In this document: positions 8,965-16,641 of the stretch, piece after piece
Layout of the letters: every line of letters begins with the position of its first letter
Numbering within the stretch: the stretch's first letter is position 1
NCBI RefSeq assembly: GCF_013155375.1
Contig: NZ_JABJQY010000002.1
Location: 806,001-870,000, forward strand
DNA length: 64,000 nucleotides
DNA from: Nocardioides sp. zg-1308
Lineage (GTDB): Bacteria; Actinomycetota; Actinomycetes; Propionibacteriales; Nocardioidaceae
Reading direction: 5' to 3'
The notes under the pieces: generated by a model
What the model saw: the letters and a program-made list of their open reading frames with translations, nothing else
Databases searched by the model: none
What the model was told of the DNA's origin: nothing
Translations under genes and position numbers: made by a program

Positions 8965-10574
8965 GGGATCTCCCTGACCACCAGCTGGCGGACGCCGTCC
9001 GGGCCCACCGTGTTGCTGAGCACCTCGAACTCGGTGCCTCCACGGAACAGGATCTCAGCCTCCTTCTGCGCCGCGGAGAAGGGGCCCACGTTGCTGCCGG
9101 AGTGGCCCTCGATCGTGATCCGGGTGGGGTTGTCCTTGCTGGGGTTGAGGAAGCCCTCGGCGACGTTGGGGTTGGTCGAGCTGCTGGTGAACGCGCCGTC
9201 GGAGAGGTTGCCGCCGTTGTTGATCCGCTCCACCACGTCGTCGGGCAGGTTGGTGCCGCGATAGGTCGTGCCCTCGTAGTCGGGCAGCTGGTCGAGCCCG
9301 CGGTTGGTCGCGTCGATCCTCGCCTGCACGTGCGCCTCGTTGGGCCCGATCTGGCGCATCGCGTTGTTCATCGTGTCGTAGCCGTCGTTGGTGGTGTAGT
9401 CCCAGATGCCGCGCACGCCCTCGCGGTCGAGCTCGGGGTGTGCCCGGGAGACCTCGTCGAGCCACGGGTCCAGCTCGGAGTCGCCGAGGGTGCGCCCGAC
9501 CCCCTGCGGCGCCGCGGGCACGTCGTCGTACCTGTGGAGGCCGCCGAGGTCGTCGAGCCGGTTGAGGCCACCCAGGTCGTCGAGGTTGTCGAGCTTGTTG
9601 AGGTCGGCCAGCTCGTCGAGCCGGGACAGGTCGGAGAGCCCGTCGAGGAGGTCCATGCCGCCCTTGGCGCCACGGGTCGCGAGGGCACCGGTGCCGGCGG
9701 TCGCGACGGCCGCGACGGCGTCCGGGACGAGGTGGCCGATGGCGCGGGCCGGGTCGTCGGCCCACGTGTCCCAGTCGAGCAGGCTCTTGCCGAGCTCCTT
9801 GCCGAAGCCCACCGGGTCGGTGGTGAGCCCGGTGTAGATGCCCTGCGCCATGGTCCACGCGTTCTCGGCGGAGAGCTCGTACTTCGTCATCAGCTCCTCG
9901 GGCGTCAGGTCGCCCGTGGCCAGCTTGTAGGCGTCGATGACCATGTTGACCGGGCTGAACGGCACCATCGTGAGCAGGTCCCAGACGGCCTCGCCCGCGC
10001 CCTCGAGGATGCCGCCGACGAACTTGAGGCCGGACTCGAGCCAGTTGGGCTCCTCCGGGGCGTCGGCGCAGCCCGCCCGCACCTCGCCCGCGCAGACGGC
10101 GGCAGCGTTGTCGAGGTCGGCCCTCGCCGCCTGCAGCGCGCGGAGCGCGTCCTGCTGGATCGGGTCGCCCCAGTCGACGAACGGCTCCGCCTGGTCGGTG
10201 CCGCCGCTGCTCCAGTAGGTGCGCATCCGTCCCATGTAGGAGTCGTACTGGGTGCGGGCGCTCTCCGACTCGCGCTGGCCGCGCTCGTACTCGGCCTTCG
10301 CCTCGGCGGCGCGGCGCTGCGCGTCCTCGAGCACCCCGGCGTACGTCGTCAGCCCGGCGGCGGCCTTCTTGAAGCCGTTGCCGGACTTGTACCAGCGCTC
10401 GGGCTCGAGGTCGTGGGCCTCGCGGAACTCGTCGGCGGCCCGGCCGGTCCACCCGGAGACGTCGATCTTGGCGAGCGCGTCGCCGGTGTCGTAGAAGAGC
10501 TGGCCCTTCTGCTCCATGGTGACGGCCCGGGACCGGATGTTGCCGGGGTTGCCCTCGACCTCGAAGTCCGGCAT
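8961..10574 (-). CDS. WXG-domain polymorphic toxin with C-terminal ADP-ribosyltransferase domain
   Basis: 537 residues. The first ~110 residues are helical with a W-x-G turn (SGWTGRAADEF, W42), as in substrates of type VII (Esx) secretion. A middle region holds MVPFSPVNMVIDAYKLATGD and a DLTPEELM segment common in actinobacterial toxins, then a short Leu/Asp repeat linker (about residues 305-350). The C-terminal ~130 residues read as an exoenzyme-type ART: R439 in TYRGTNLP, the STS-equivalent SSS at about 464-466 in AFTSSSTNP, and E505/E507 in AQKEAEILFRGG. Such domains transfer ADP-ribose from NAD to a target. It follows a WXG-like gene by one base and precedes an unknown gene, a mini-ART and an ARH. 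Confidence 0.85.
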   Translation of the reverse strand: MPDFEVEGNPGNIRSRAVTMEQKGQLFYDTGDALAKIDVSGWTGRAADEFREAHDLEPERWYKSGNGFKKAAAGLTTYAGVLEDAQRRAAEAKAEYERGQRESESARTQYDSYMGRMRTYWSSGGTDQAEPFVDWGDPIQQDALRALQAARADLDNAAAVCAGEVRAGCADAPEEPNWLESGLKFVGGILEGAGEAVWDLLTMVPFSPVNMVIDAYKLATGDLTPEELMTKYELSAENAWTMAQGIYTGLTTDPVGFGKELGKSLLDWDTWADDPARAIGHLVPDAVAAVATAGTGALATRGAKGGMDLLDGLSDLSRLDELADLNKLDNLDDLGGLNRLDDLGGLHRYDDVPAAPQGVGRTLGDSELDPWLDEVSRAHPELDREGVRGIWDYTTNDGYDTMNNAMRQIGPNEAHVQARIDATNRGLDQLPDYEGTTYRGTNLPDDVVERINNGGNLSDGAFTSSSTNPNVAEGFLNPSKDNPTRITIEGHSGSNVGPFSAAQKEAEILFRGGTEFEVLSNTVGPDGVRQLVVREIP

Positions 10575-10575
10575 G

Positions 10576-10899
10576 TCACATCACCTTGATCGCGGCGATC
10601 GTGCCCTTGAGGCCGGACAGCGCGTCGTAGCCGGCCTTGTCGGTCTCGAAGTAGTTCATGGCGATCTTGCCCAGGCGGCCGGCCATCTCCTCCACGTCCT
10701 GGCAGAGGTTGTTGACGCCCTCCTCCCAGCGGCCCTTGAACTCGTCGAGCGCGTCCCACACCACGTCGCTGCCCACGTCGCCCTTGGACGGGACCAGGTC
10801 CTCGACGTCCTTGTCCTTGAACAGCTGCAGCGTCTCGTTGAGCCCCTGGGCGGCCTTGCCCATGCTCTCGAGGTCGACTTCGTAGTCGTAGGACGGCAT
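10576..10899 (-). CDS. WXG100/Esx-like small helical protein, toxin partner
   Basis: 107 residues, wholly helical in appearance, with a bend region SDVVWDALDEFKGRWEEGVNN that resembles the helix-turn-helix of WXG100 proteins (FKG in place of WxG). Such proteins usually pair with a larger effector and guide it to a type VII secretion machine. The start at 10899 (MPSYDYEVDL) was chosen because AGGAG lies just before it; a longer start at 10932 is possible. The stop is one base before the toxin start, so it is the first gene of the toxin operon. Confidence 0.75.
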   Translation of the reverse strand: MPSYDYEVDLESMGKAAQGLNETLQLFKDKDVEDLVPSKGDVGSDVVWDALDEFKGRWEEGVNNLCQDVEEMAGRLGKIAMNYFETDKAGYDALSGLKGTIAAIKVM

Positions 10900-11021
10900 G
10901 GCTCCTGACTTCCCCGCGGTGCGGCCTCCCAAACCGGCAGCGCCCTCGTGATCCTGCCGGGTGTGAGACTGCGTCCACCGGGGTAGGAGCCGGGGGACCC
11001 AACCGACGAAAGGGGGCGGCC

Positions 11022-11342
11022 GTGGCCGTCGGACTTGTCTACGCGGAGATGCAGGCTGCCGCCCAGGCCGCCGCCGACGCCGTGGAGCCGCTGCAGGAGA
11101 CGTTGCGCGAGCTCGGCGCGACGATCGAGACCGAGGCGGGCAAGGGCTTCAAGGGCCAGGCCGCGGCCGGCTTCGGCGAGGCCGTCAACGAGTGGTTCAC
11201 CATCGCGGTGACGCTCGGCCCGATCCTCGAGGGCTACTCCCAGAGCCTGATGTACGTCGCCCAGGAGCACGCCACCAACGACGTCGAGCAGGCCACGCGC
11301 GCCGGCCAGCTCGCCGACCGCCTCGGCGGAGGTCCCCGATGA
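11022..11342 (+). CDS. Esx/WXG100-like protein, first of a pair
   Basis: 106 residues, start GTG at 11022 after AAAGGGGG. Ala- and Glu-rich helices with a central turn GKGFKGQAAAGFGEAVNEWF, in the position of the WxG bend but with Phe-Lys-Gly. Divergent from the toxin operon, with 122 bases between, and overlapping the next gene by four bases. Esx proteins are secreted as helical-hairpin heterodimers; the tandem layout fits such a pair. No EccC, EccB or other secretion-machine gene is in the window, so export would need a machine encoded elsewhere. Confidence 0.72.
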   Translation: MAVGLVYAEMQAAAQAAADAVEPLQETLRELGATIETEAGKGFKGQAAAGFGEAVNEWFTIAVTLGPILEGYSQSLMYVAQEHATNDVEQATRAGQLADRLGGGPR

Positions 11343-11638
11343 GCGACCGCGGGCTCGTCGTGCACCAGGGCTCGCTGTCCGCGATGGAGACCGCGCTGTC
11401 CACCGCGACCACCGCCATCACGACCCAGGTCGACGAGCTCCTCGAGCAGGTCGAGACGCTCACGCCCGGCTGGGACGAGACGAGCGAGTCGCACATGTCC
11501 CACCTCGAGCACCAGCAGAAGCTGCGCGACGGCGTGCAGAAGCTCACCGAGGCGCTCGACCAGGTGCGGTCCAAGCTCGCGACCTACCGCGAGGACGCCC
11601 GGGAGATCGAGGTCGAGAACGTGGCGATCGTCAACTGA
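11339..11638 (+). CDS. Esx/WXG100-like protein, second of a pair
   Basis: 99 residues, ATG at 11339 inside the stop of the upstream gene. Helix, then a bend at TLTPGWDETSESHMSHLEHQQ (a lone Trp in the bend), then a second long helix through LDQVRSKLATYREDAREIE, close to the usual ~100-residue WXG100 hairpin. Tightly coupled to the preceding gene, suggesting the two products form a heterodimer. Function in toxin delivery is inferred from the divergent ART toxin operon. Confidence 0.75.
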   Translation: MSDRGLVVHQGSLSAMETALSTATTAITTQVDELLEQVETLTPGWDETSESHMSHLEHQQKLRDGVQKLTEALDQVRSKLATYREDAREIEVENVAIVN

Positions 11639-11662
11639 CCCGGCGGTCGTTACCGGTTGAAG

Positions 11663-11676
11663 TTACCCCCGGGTAG
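11663..11676. promoter_or_regulatory. Candidate operator TTACCCCCGGGTAG before etfD-like gene
   Basis: An imperfect dyad (TTAC...GTAG, inner arms TACCC/GGGTA) about 90 bases before the ATG of the iron-sulfur oxidoreductase. A closely similar 14-mer, TTACCGGCGAGTAG (11 of 14 identical), lies before the acyl-CoA dehydrogenase at 27731. A GTTACC direct repeat starts at 11649 and 11662. A TetR-type regulator of fatty-acid degradation would fit this form; the factor is not identified. Confidence 0.5.
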
Positions 11677-11684
11677 GATTCTTC

Positions 11685-11694
11685 TCACGCGTGA
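11685..11694. promoter_or_regulatory. 10-base palindrome TCACGCGTGA
   Basis: A perfect palindrome nine bases downstream of the TTAC...GTAG dyad and about 70 bases before the etfD-like start. It may be a second operator or may lie in the leader. No factor can be named. Confidence 0.3.
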
Positions 11695-11765
11695 GGGCCC
11701 TGCCGTCGGCACGACCGGCGGTCATATGCTCCGGCTCTGTACGCCCGACCGAGGAGCCCTCCCCC

Positions 11766-14700
11766 ATGCAGATCTTCGCGATCGTCGTCTCGTTCGCCAT
11801 GACCGTCGCCGCGATGGCCATCCTGGTCCCGGCGACACGGCGGATGCTGGGCGTGATCCGCGCGGGCCAGCCCGCCCCCGGCCGCACGGGCAACCCCGTC
11901 GGGCGCTCCACGACGATGCTGAAGGAGACCTTCCTCCACACGCGGATGCTGCAGCGCCCGTGGATCGGCGTCATGCACTGGTTCGTCTACGCCGCGTTCC
12001 TCTTCCTCAGCACGGCCGTCGGAGCGGCGTACTTCCAGCTCTTCGAACCGTCGTTCGCCTGGCCGCTGATCGGCCACTGGTACCCGTACGAGTGGTTCAG
12101 CGAGCTCATCGGCCTGCTGAGCACCGTCGGCATCGTCTTCCTCATCCTCGTCCGCCAGCGGCACCACCCCCGCTCCGAGGGTCGCGGCAGCCGGTTCTTC
12201 GGCTCGAACTTCTGGCAGGCCTACTTCGTCGAGGCGCTGGCGCTCCTCGAGGGCGCGGCGATCCTCTTCGTGCGTGCCGCCGAGTGGAAGCTCGACGAGG
12301 ACGCCGGGCGCAGCCACTACCCGATCTCCTCGTGGATCGGCGACGCGTTCTACCCCAACTCGGTCGGCGCCCTCGAGAACACGATCTACGCCATCGCCGC
12401 CTTCAAGATCGTGCTGGCGATGATCTGGCTGATGGTGATCGCCCGCAACCTCACGATGGGCATCGCCTGGCACCGCTTCACCGCCTGGCCCAACATCTGG
12501 TTCAAGCGCGAGGACGACGGCAGCACCGCCATCGGTGCGATGAAGCCGCTGACGTCCGAGGGCAAGCCGGTCACCCTCGACGACATCGACGACCTCGACG
12601 AGGAGTCGGTGCTCGGCGCGGGGAAGCTGGAGGACTTCTCCTGGAAGGGCATCCTCGACTTCACCACCTGCACCGAGTGCGGCCGCTGCCAGTCGCAGTG
12701 CCCCGCCTGGAACACCGAGAAGCCCCTCTCGCCCAAGCTCCTCATCACGGCCCTGCGCGACCACGCGTACGCCAAGGCCGACGGCGACCCGGCCCACACC
12801 GAGCGGCAGCTCGTCGGCGTCGGCTCCAAGGGCGAGACCGCGGGCGCCGGGACCGACGTCATCGACTACTTCTACAACCCCGACGACGCGCCGTTCGTGA
12901 TCGACGAGGACGTGCTGTGGAACTGCACCTCGTGCGGTGCGTGCGTCCAGCAGTGCCCCGTCGACATCGAGCACGTCGACCACATCATGGACATGCGGCG
13001 CTACCAGCTGCTCGTGGAGTCCAACTTCCCGGCCGAGCTCAACCAGCTCTTCAAGGGCCTGGAGAACAAGGGCAACCCGTGGAACATGTCGGCCACCGCG
13101 CGGATGGACTGGGCCAAGGGCCTCGAGTTCGACGTGCCGGTCGTCGGCGAGGACCTCGAGTCCCTCGAGTCGGTCGACTGGCTGTTCTGGGTCGGCTGCG
13201 CGGGGGCCTACGAGGACCGCGCGAAGAAGACCACGCGTGCGGTCGCCGAGCTGCTGGACATCGCCGGCATCTCCTTCGGCGTCCTCGGCAACGGCGAGAC
13301 CTGCACCGGTGACCCGGCCCGCCGCGCCGGCAACGAGTTCGTCTTCCAGGGCCTGGCCCAGCAGAACGTGGAGACCTTCAAGGAGTACAAGGTCAAGAAG
13401 GTCGTCTCGACCTGCGCCCACTGTTTCAACACGCTCAAGAACGAGTACAAGGACTTCGGCATCGAGCTCGAGGTCGTGCACCACACCCAGCTCCTCAACC
13501 GCCTCGTGCGCGAGGGAAAGCTGACGCCGGTCAAGGACGGCGCGGGTGCCGCGAAGCGCTCGATCACCTACCACGACCCCTGCTACGTCGGCCGCCACAA
13601 CCAGGTCTACTCCCCGCCGCGCGAGCTGCTGCAGGTGCTGCCCGGCGCCGAGTACGTCGAGATGGAGCGCAGCGCGGAGCGGTCGTTCTGCTGCGGCGCC
13701 GGCGGCGCGCGCATGTGGATGGAGGAGAACCTCGGCGAGCGGATCAACGTCAACCGCACCCGCGAGGCCGTCGGCACCGGCGCCGACCAGATCGCCGTGG
13801 GCTGCCCCTTCTGCCGCGTGATGCTGTCGGACGGGCTGACCGCCCAGCAGGCGGCCGGCGAGGCCCGCGAGGAGGTCGAGGTCCTCGACGTCGCGCAGAT
13901 GCTGCTCGCCTCGGTGAAGGGCGAGTCGGCCACGAAGGCCGCCCCGGCGTCGTCTCCTGCCGCAGCCGCTCCGACCGCGAAGGCCAGCGGCGTCGCGACC
14001 GACGTGGCGACCAAGGACGAGCCGGAGGCCGGCGACGTCACCGTCACCGAGAACACCGTCACCGAGACCGCCGACGCCGGTCCGCTGGCCAAGGCCTCGG
14101 GCGGCTCGTCGCTCTTCGACACTCCGGCTCCCGAGGCACCCGCCACCCCGGCCGCTCCGGCCGAGAAGGCGCCCGCGTCCGGCGGGTCGCTCTTCGACAC
14201 CCCCGCCGCCGAGGCACCCGCGGCCCCGGCCGAGAAGGCGCCCGCGTCCGGCGGGTCGCTCTTCGACACCCCCGCCCCCGAGGCACCCGCGGCCCCGGCC
14301 GAGAAGGCGCCCGAGGCGAAGGCCGCGGGCGGCCCCGGTGGGTCGTCGCTCTTCGACCTCGGCCCGGCCGAGCCGGAGGCCCCCGCGCCAGCGCCCGCAC
14401 CCGCACCCGCACCCGCACCAGCGAGCCAGGCCGCGTCGACCGAGCTCGGCGGCGGCGGCTCGCTTTTCGATCTCGGTACGCCGGATAAGCCGGCGCCCGC
14501 AGCGGCGCCCGCACCCGAGGCCGCACCGGCCGCACCGCCCGCACCGGCCGCACCGGCCGCGCCGGCCGCCCCGGCCGCGAACCTGGGCAGCGGTGGGTCG
14601 CTCTTCGACATCGCCGCCCCGGCACCGGTCGAGCCCGCCACGAAGGCGGAGCCCGCCGCGAAGGCGGAGCCCGTCGAGCCCGTCGAGCCCGTCGAGCAGG

Positions 14701-15011
14701 AGGTCGAGGCCAAGCCCGAGGAGCCCGCGGCGCAGGCCGGCGCGACCGGCCTGTCCGGGGTCGGGTCGCTGTTCGACCTCGAGGCGCCCGCCTCGCCGGA
14801 GCCGACGGCCGTGACGAGTGACGATGCGGCTGCCCCGGCGACCGGATCGTCACACGTCCCGGCCGAGCCCGAGACGATCCTCGACGAGCCGGACGAGGAG
14901 CCCGAGGAGGAGGCCGAGAAGGCCCCCGCCAAGCCGGCTCCGAGCCAGGGCGGCCCCGCCCCGCGCACGGACGTCGACATCAGCGGATCGGGCTCCCTCT
15001 TCGACCTCTGA
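11766..15011 (+). CDS. etfD: EtfD-type membrane iron-sulfur oxidoreductase with extended repeat tail
   Basis: 1081 residues. The N-terminal ~250 residues have several membrane helices (QIFAIVVSFAMTVAAMAILV, VFLILV, IVLAMIWLMVIA) with HWFVYAAFLF and RNLTMGIAWHRF. Two 4Fe-4S clusters follow (CTECGRCQSQCP and CTSCGACVQQCP), then two CCG domains (HDPCYVGRHN with RSFCCGAGGARMW). This is the plan of mycobacterial EtfD (Rv0338c), which passes electrons from electron-transfer flavoprotein in beta-oxidation to the quinone pool. The final ~360 residues are Ala/Pro/Glu-rich with eight SLFD repeats, and the protein ends in SGSLFDL. Start chosen at 11766, nine bases after GAGGAG. Core role is well supported; the tail is unexplained. 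Confidence 0.88.
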   Translation: MQIFAIVVSFAMTVAAMAILVPATRRMLGVIRAGQPAPGRTGNPVGRSTTMLKETFLHTRMLQRPWIGVMHWFVYAAFLFLSTAVGAAYFQLFEPSFAWPLIGHWYPYEWFSELIGLLSTVGIVFLILVRQRHHPRSEGRGSRFFGSNFWQAYFVEALALLEGAAILFVRAAEWKLDEDAGRSHYPISSWIGDAFYPNSVGALENTIYAIAAFKIVLAMIWLMVIARNLTMGIAWHRFTAWPNIWFKREDDGSTAIGAMKPLTSEGKPVTLDDIDDLDEESVLGAGKLEDFSWKGILDFTTCTECGRCQSQCPAWNTEKPLSPKLLITALRDHAYAKADGDPAHTERQLVGVGSKGETAGAGTDVIDYFYNPDDAPFVIDEDVLWNCTSCGACVQQCPVDIEHVDHIMDMRRYQLLVESNFPAELNQLFKGLENKGNPWNMSATARMDWAKGLEFDVPVVGEDLESLESVDWLFWVGCAGAYEDRAKKTTRAVAELLDIAGISFGVLGNGETCTGDPARRAGNEFVFQGLAQQNVETFKEYKVKKVVSTCAHCFNTLKNEYKDFGIELEVVHHTQLLNRLVREGKLTPVKDGAGAAKRSITYHDPCYVGRHNQVYSPPRELLQVLPGAEYVEMERSAERSFCCGAGGARMWMEENLGERINVNRTREAVGTGADQIAVGCPFCRVMLSDGLTAQQAAGEAREEVEVLDVAQMLLASVKGESATKAAPASSPAAAAPTAKASGVATDVATKDEPEAGDVTVTENTVTETADAGPLAKASGGSSLFDTPAPEAPATPAAPAEKAPASGGSLFDTPAAEAPAAPAEKAPASGGSLFDTPAPEAPAAPAEKAPEAKAAGGPGGSSLFDLGPAEPEAPAPAPAPAPAPAPASQAASTELGGGGSLFDLGTPDKPAPAAAPAPEAAPAAPPAPAAPAAPAAPAANLGSGGSLFDIAAPAPVEPATKAEPAAKAEPVEPVEPVEQEVEAKPEEPAAQAGATGLSGVGSLFDLEAPASPEPTAVTSDDAAAPATGSSHVPAEPETILDEPDEEPEEEAEKAPAKPAPSQGGPAPRTDVDISGSGSLFDL
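14163..14300 (+). repeat. Two near-identical 69-base tandem copies in the etfD tail
   Basis: Copies at 14163-14231 and 14232-14300 encode 23-residue units (EKAPASGGSLFDTPAAEAPA, then APA) and differ only slightly, a sign of recent in-frame duplication. A third, diverging copy begins at 14301. They belong to a series of eight SLFD-containing units between 14101 and 15008. Confidence 0.8.
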
Positions 15012-15031
15012 CGACACGCGACGTCATCGCC

Positions 15032-15089
15032 GCACCATCGTGACATCACGATCCATTGACATGACGTCATGGTGATGTCACGATGGTGC
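15032..15089. promoter_or_regulatory. Operator array with 18-base inverted repeat before the RHH gene
   Basis: GCACCATCGTGACATCAC at 15032-15049 is repeated exactly, inverted, at 15072-15089. Each arm holds its own small dyad (CGTGACATCACG; GTGATGTCAC) and a third dyad ATGACGTCAT lies between them at 15061-15070. The three TGAY(R)TCA-like centres are about 21 and 11 bases apart, two turns and one turn of DNA, so bound dimers would lie on one face. The array covers the predicted promoter and reaches the start codon. Autorepression by the ribbon-helix-helix product is the simplest reading. Confidence 0.7.
15056..15084 (+). promoter_or_regulatory. Predicted promoter for RHH gene, probably leaderless
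   Basis: A consensus -35 TTGACA at 15056-15061 is followed after 17 bases by CACGAT at 15079-15084, a weak -10. Transcription would begin at about 15091-15092, at the ATG itself. No ribosome-binding site precedes that ATG, which supports a leaderless message. Both elements lie inside the operator array. Confidence 0.5.
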
Positions 15090-15091
15090 AC

Positions 15092-15634
15092 ATGGACATC
15101 ACCCCCTACGTCGACACCCTGCGCCGCGACCTGGTCGCCGCGGCCGAGGCGGGCAGCGACGAGCTGAAGCAGGCCGCCGAGCGGCTGGCCTACGCGCTGG
15201 ACCCCAGCGCCCGGCTCGCGCTGATGGAGGCCATCTCCCACGCCGCGGCGGAGATCACCGCCGAGCTGCCCGAGGGCAGCGTCGACGTCCGCCTCGTCGG
15301 GCGCGAGCTCGACTTCGTCGTCGAGATGGCCCCGCCGAGCGAGCTCCCCGCGCCGCCCCCGCCGCCCGCACCCCCGGCACCTGCCGAGGAGGAGGACGGC
15401 GACCTCGCCCGGATCACCCTCCGCATCCCCGAGGCCGTCAAGGCCCGCGCCGAGGAGAAGGCGGCCGCCGCCGGCCAGAGCCTCAACACCTGGATGGTCG
15501 GGCTGGTCCGCAACGCCACCAACGAGCACGCCATCAACGTCGACATCGACCTGAGCAGCGTCCCCTTCGTCGGCTACGACCCCTTCGCCGCCAACCGCAA
15601 GCACGGCAACCGACGAATGACCGGCTGGCTCTGA
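15092..15634 (+). CDS. Ribbon-helix-helix (HicB/Arc-like) DNA-binding protein
   Basis: 180 residues, start at 15092 (MDITPYVDTL). The first ~90 residues hold helices and a beta segment (SVDVRLVGRELDFVVEM), a Pro-rich linker follows, then a C-terminal ribbon-helix-helix: ARITLRIPEAVKARAEEKAA as strand plus helix, and SLNTWMVGLVRNAT as second helix. It ends with FVGYDPFAANRKHGNRRMTGWL-like tail, conserved-looking but unexplained. Often annotated as HicB-type antitoxin, but no toxin gene follows; the next gene is a DUF4097 protein. The operator array at its promoter points to a transcriptional role. Confidence 0.8.
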   Translation: MDITPYVDTLRRDLVAAAEAGSDELKQAAERLAYALDPSARLALMEAISHAAAEITAELPEGSVDVRLVGRELDFVVEMAPPSELPAPPPPPAPPAPAEEEDGDLARITLRIPEAVKARAEEKAAAAGQSLNTWMVGLVRNATNEHAINVDIDLSSVPFVGYDPFAANRKHGNRRMTGWL

Positions 15635-15735
15635 CGCCGCCGCGGTCCTGACCGGACCGACCCCCCACCCGCCCACGCAGCGGACCGGCACCCGGCCGGC
15701 CCGTCGGACGACGACACCCCGAACCGGAGACCCCG

Positions 15736-16584
15736 ATGAGCAACCGCCTGGACGCCACCTTCGACACGCCCGAGCCGATCGACCTCTACGTCGAGAACGG
15801 CCGCGGCAGCATCGACGTGACCGCCACCGACACCACCGAGACCATCGTCCGCATCGTCGGCGAGCGCGCCGAGGAGTACGACGTCCGCGACCTCGCCGAC
15901 GGCGTGGGGACGCGCCGGATCGCCATCATCGCCCCGCCCCGCCACGGCGGCTTCCTCGGCAAGGACCCGCGGGCCGAGATCCACGTCGAGGTGCCGGTGG
16001 CCAGCGGCCTCAACGTCAAGGCGGGCAGCAGCGACGTCGCCGCGCACGGCCGGTTCGCCGACACCCGCGTCGACACCGGCTCGGGCGACGTGACCCTCGA
16101 CGTCGTCGACGGCGACACGGTCGTCCAGTCCGGCTCCGGCGACCTCGTCGCCGCGCACCTCGCCGGCGACGCCCGGGTCAAGACCGGCTCCGGCGACGTG
16201 CTGGTCCGCCGCGTGGACTCCGCGCTGGTCGTCACCACGGGCAGCGGCGACGTACGCGTCGAGAGGGCCGGCGACGAGCTGGCCATCAAGACCGGCTCGG
16301 GCGACGCCCACGTGCGCAGCATGCAGGGCGAGGCCGTCTTCACCACCGGCTCGGGCGACCTCGTGATCGACGAGACCGCCGCCGGTCGGGTCACCGCCAA
16401 GACCGCGAGCGGCGACGTGCGGATCGGGGTGCGCGCCGGGGTCCCGGTGTGGACCGACGTCCGCACCGCGAGCGGCCGCCTGTCCTCGAGCCTGCCGAGC
16501 ACCGGCGAGCCGGCGCCCGACCAGCCCTACCTCGAGGTGCGCGCCACCACCGCCTCCGGCGACGTGTCGCTGCACCAGAGCTGA
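15736..16584 (+). CDS. DUF4097 beta-strand-repeat protein
   Basis: 282 residues built of a repeating unit of about 19-20 residues centred on TGSGDV/SGDL, expected to form a right-handed beta helix or stacked strands. At least seven TGSGD or SGD turns are visible between about residues 110 and 280. No signal peptide or membrane helix is evident, so it is likely cytoplasmic. It lies 101 bases behind the ribbon-helix-helix gene and probably shares its control. DUF4097 proteins have no settled biochemical role; some occur beside envelope-stress and PspC-like genes. Confidence 0.82.
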   Translation: MSNRLDATFDTPEPIDLYVENGRGSIDVTATDTTETIVRIVGERAEEYDVRDLADGVGTRRIAIIAPPRHGGFLGKDPRAEIHVEVPVASGLNVKAGSSDVAAHGRFADTRVDTGSGDVTLDVVDGDTVVQSGSGDLVAAHLAGDARVKTGSGDVLVRRVDSALVVTTGSGDVRVERAGDELAIKTGSGDAHVRSMQGEAVFTTGSGDLVIDETAAGRVTAKTASGDVRIGVRAGVPVWTDVRTASGRLSSSLPSTGEPAPDQPYLEVRATTASGDVSLHQS

Positions 16585-16641
16585 CACCCACCCGGGACAC
16601 CACCCACCCACGAGCCACCCGACACCGGAAGGAGGACGGCC

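Noticed and set aside
7080..11638. Complete ESX/type VII secretion locus
   Set aside because: Only substrates and Esx-like proteins are present; no EccB/C/D/E or mycosin genes were found.
14101..15011. SLFD repeats as sliding-clamp (DnaN) binding motifs
   Set aside because: Clamp motifs need an upstream Gln and act in replication proteins; the host protein is a membrane electron-transfer enzyme.
13607..15691. 694-codon minus-strand frame across the etfD tail
   Set aside because: Low-complexity Ser/Ala/Gly translation that mirrors the SLFD repeats; crosses two real genes and an operator.
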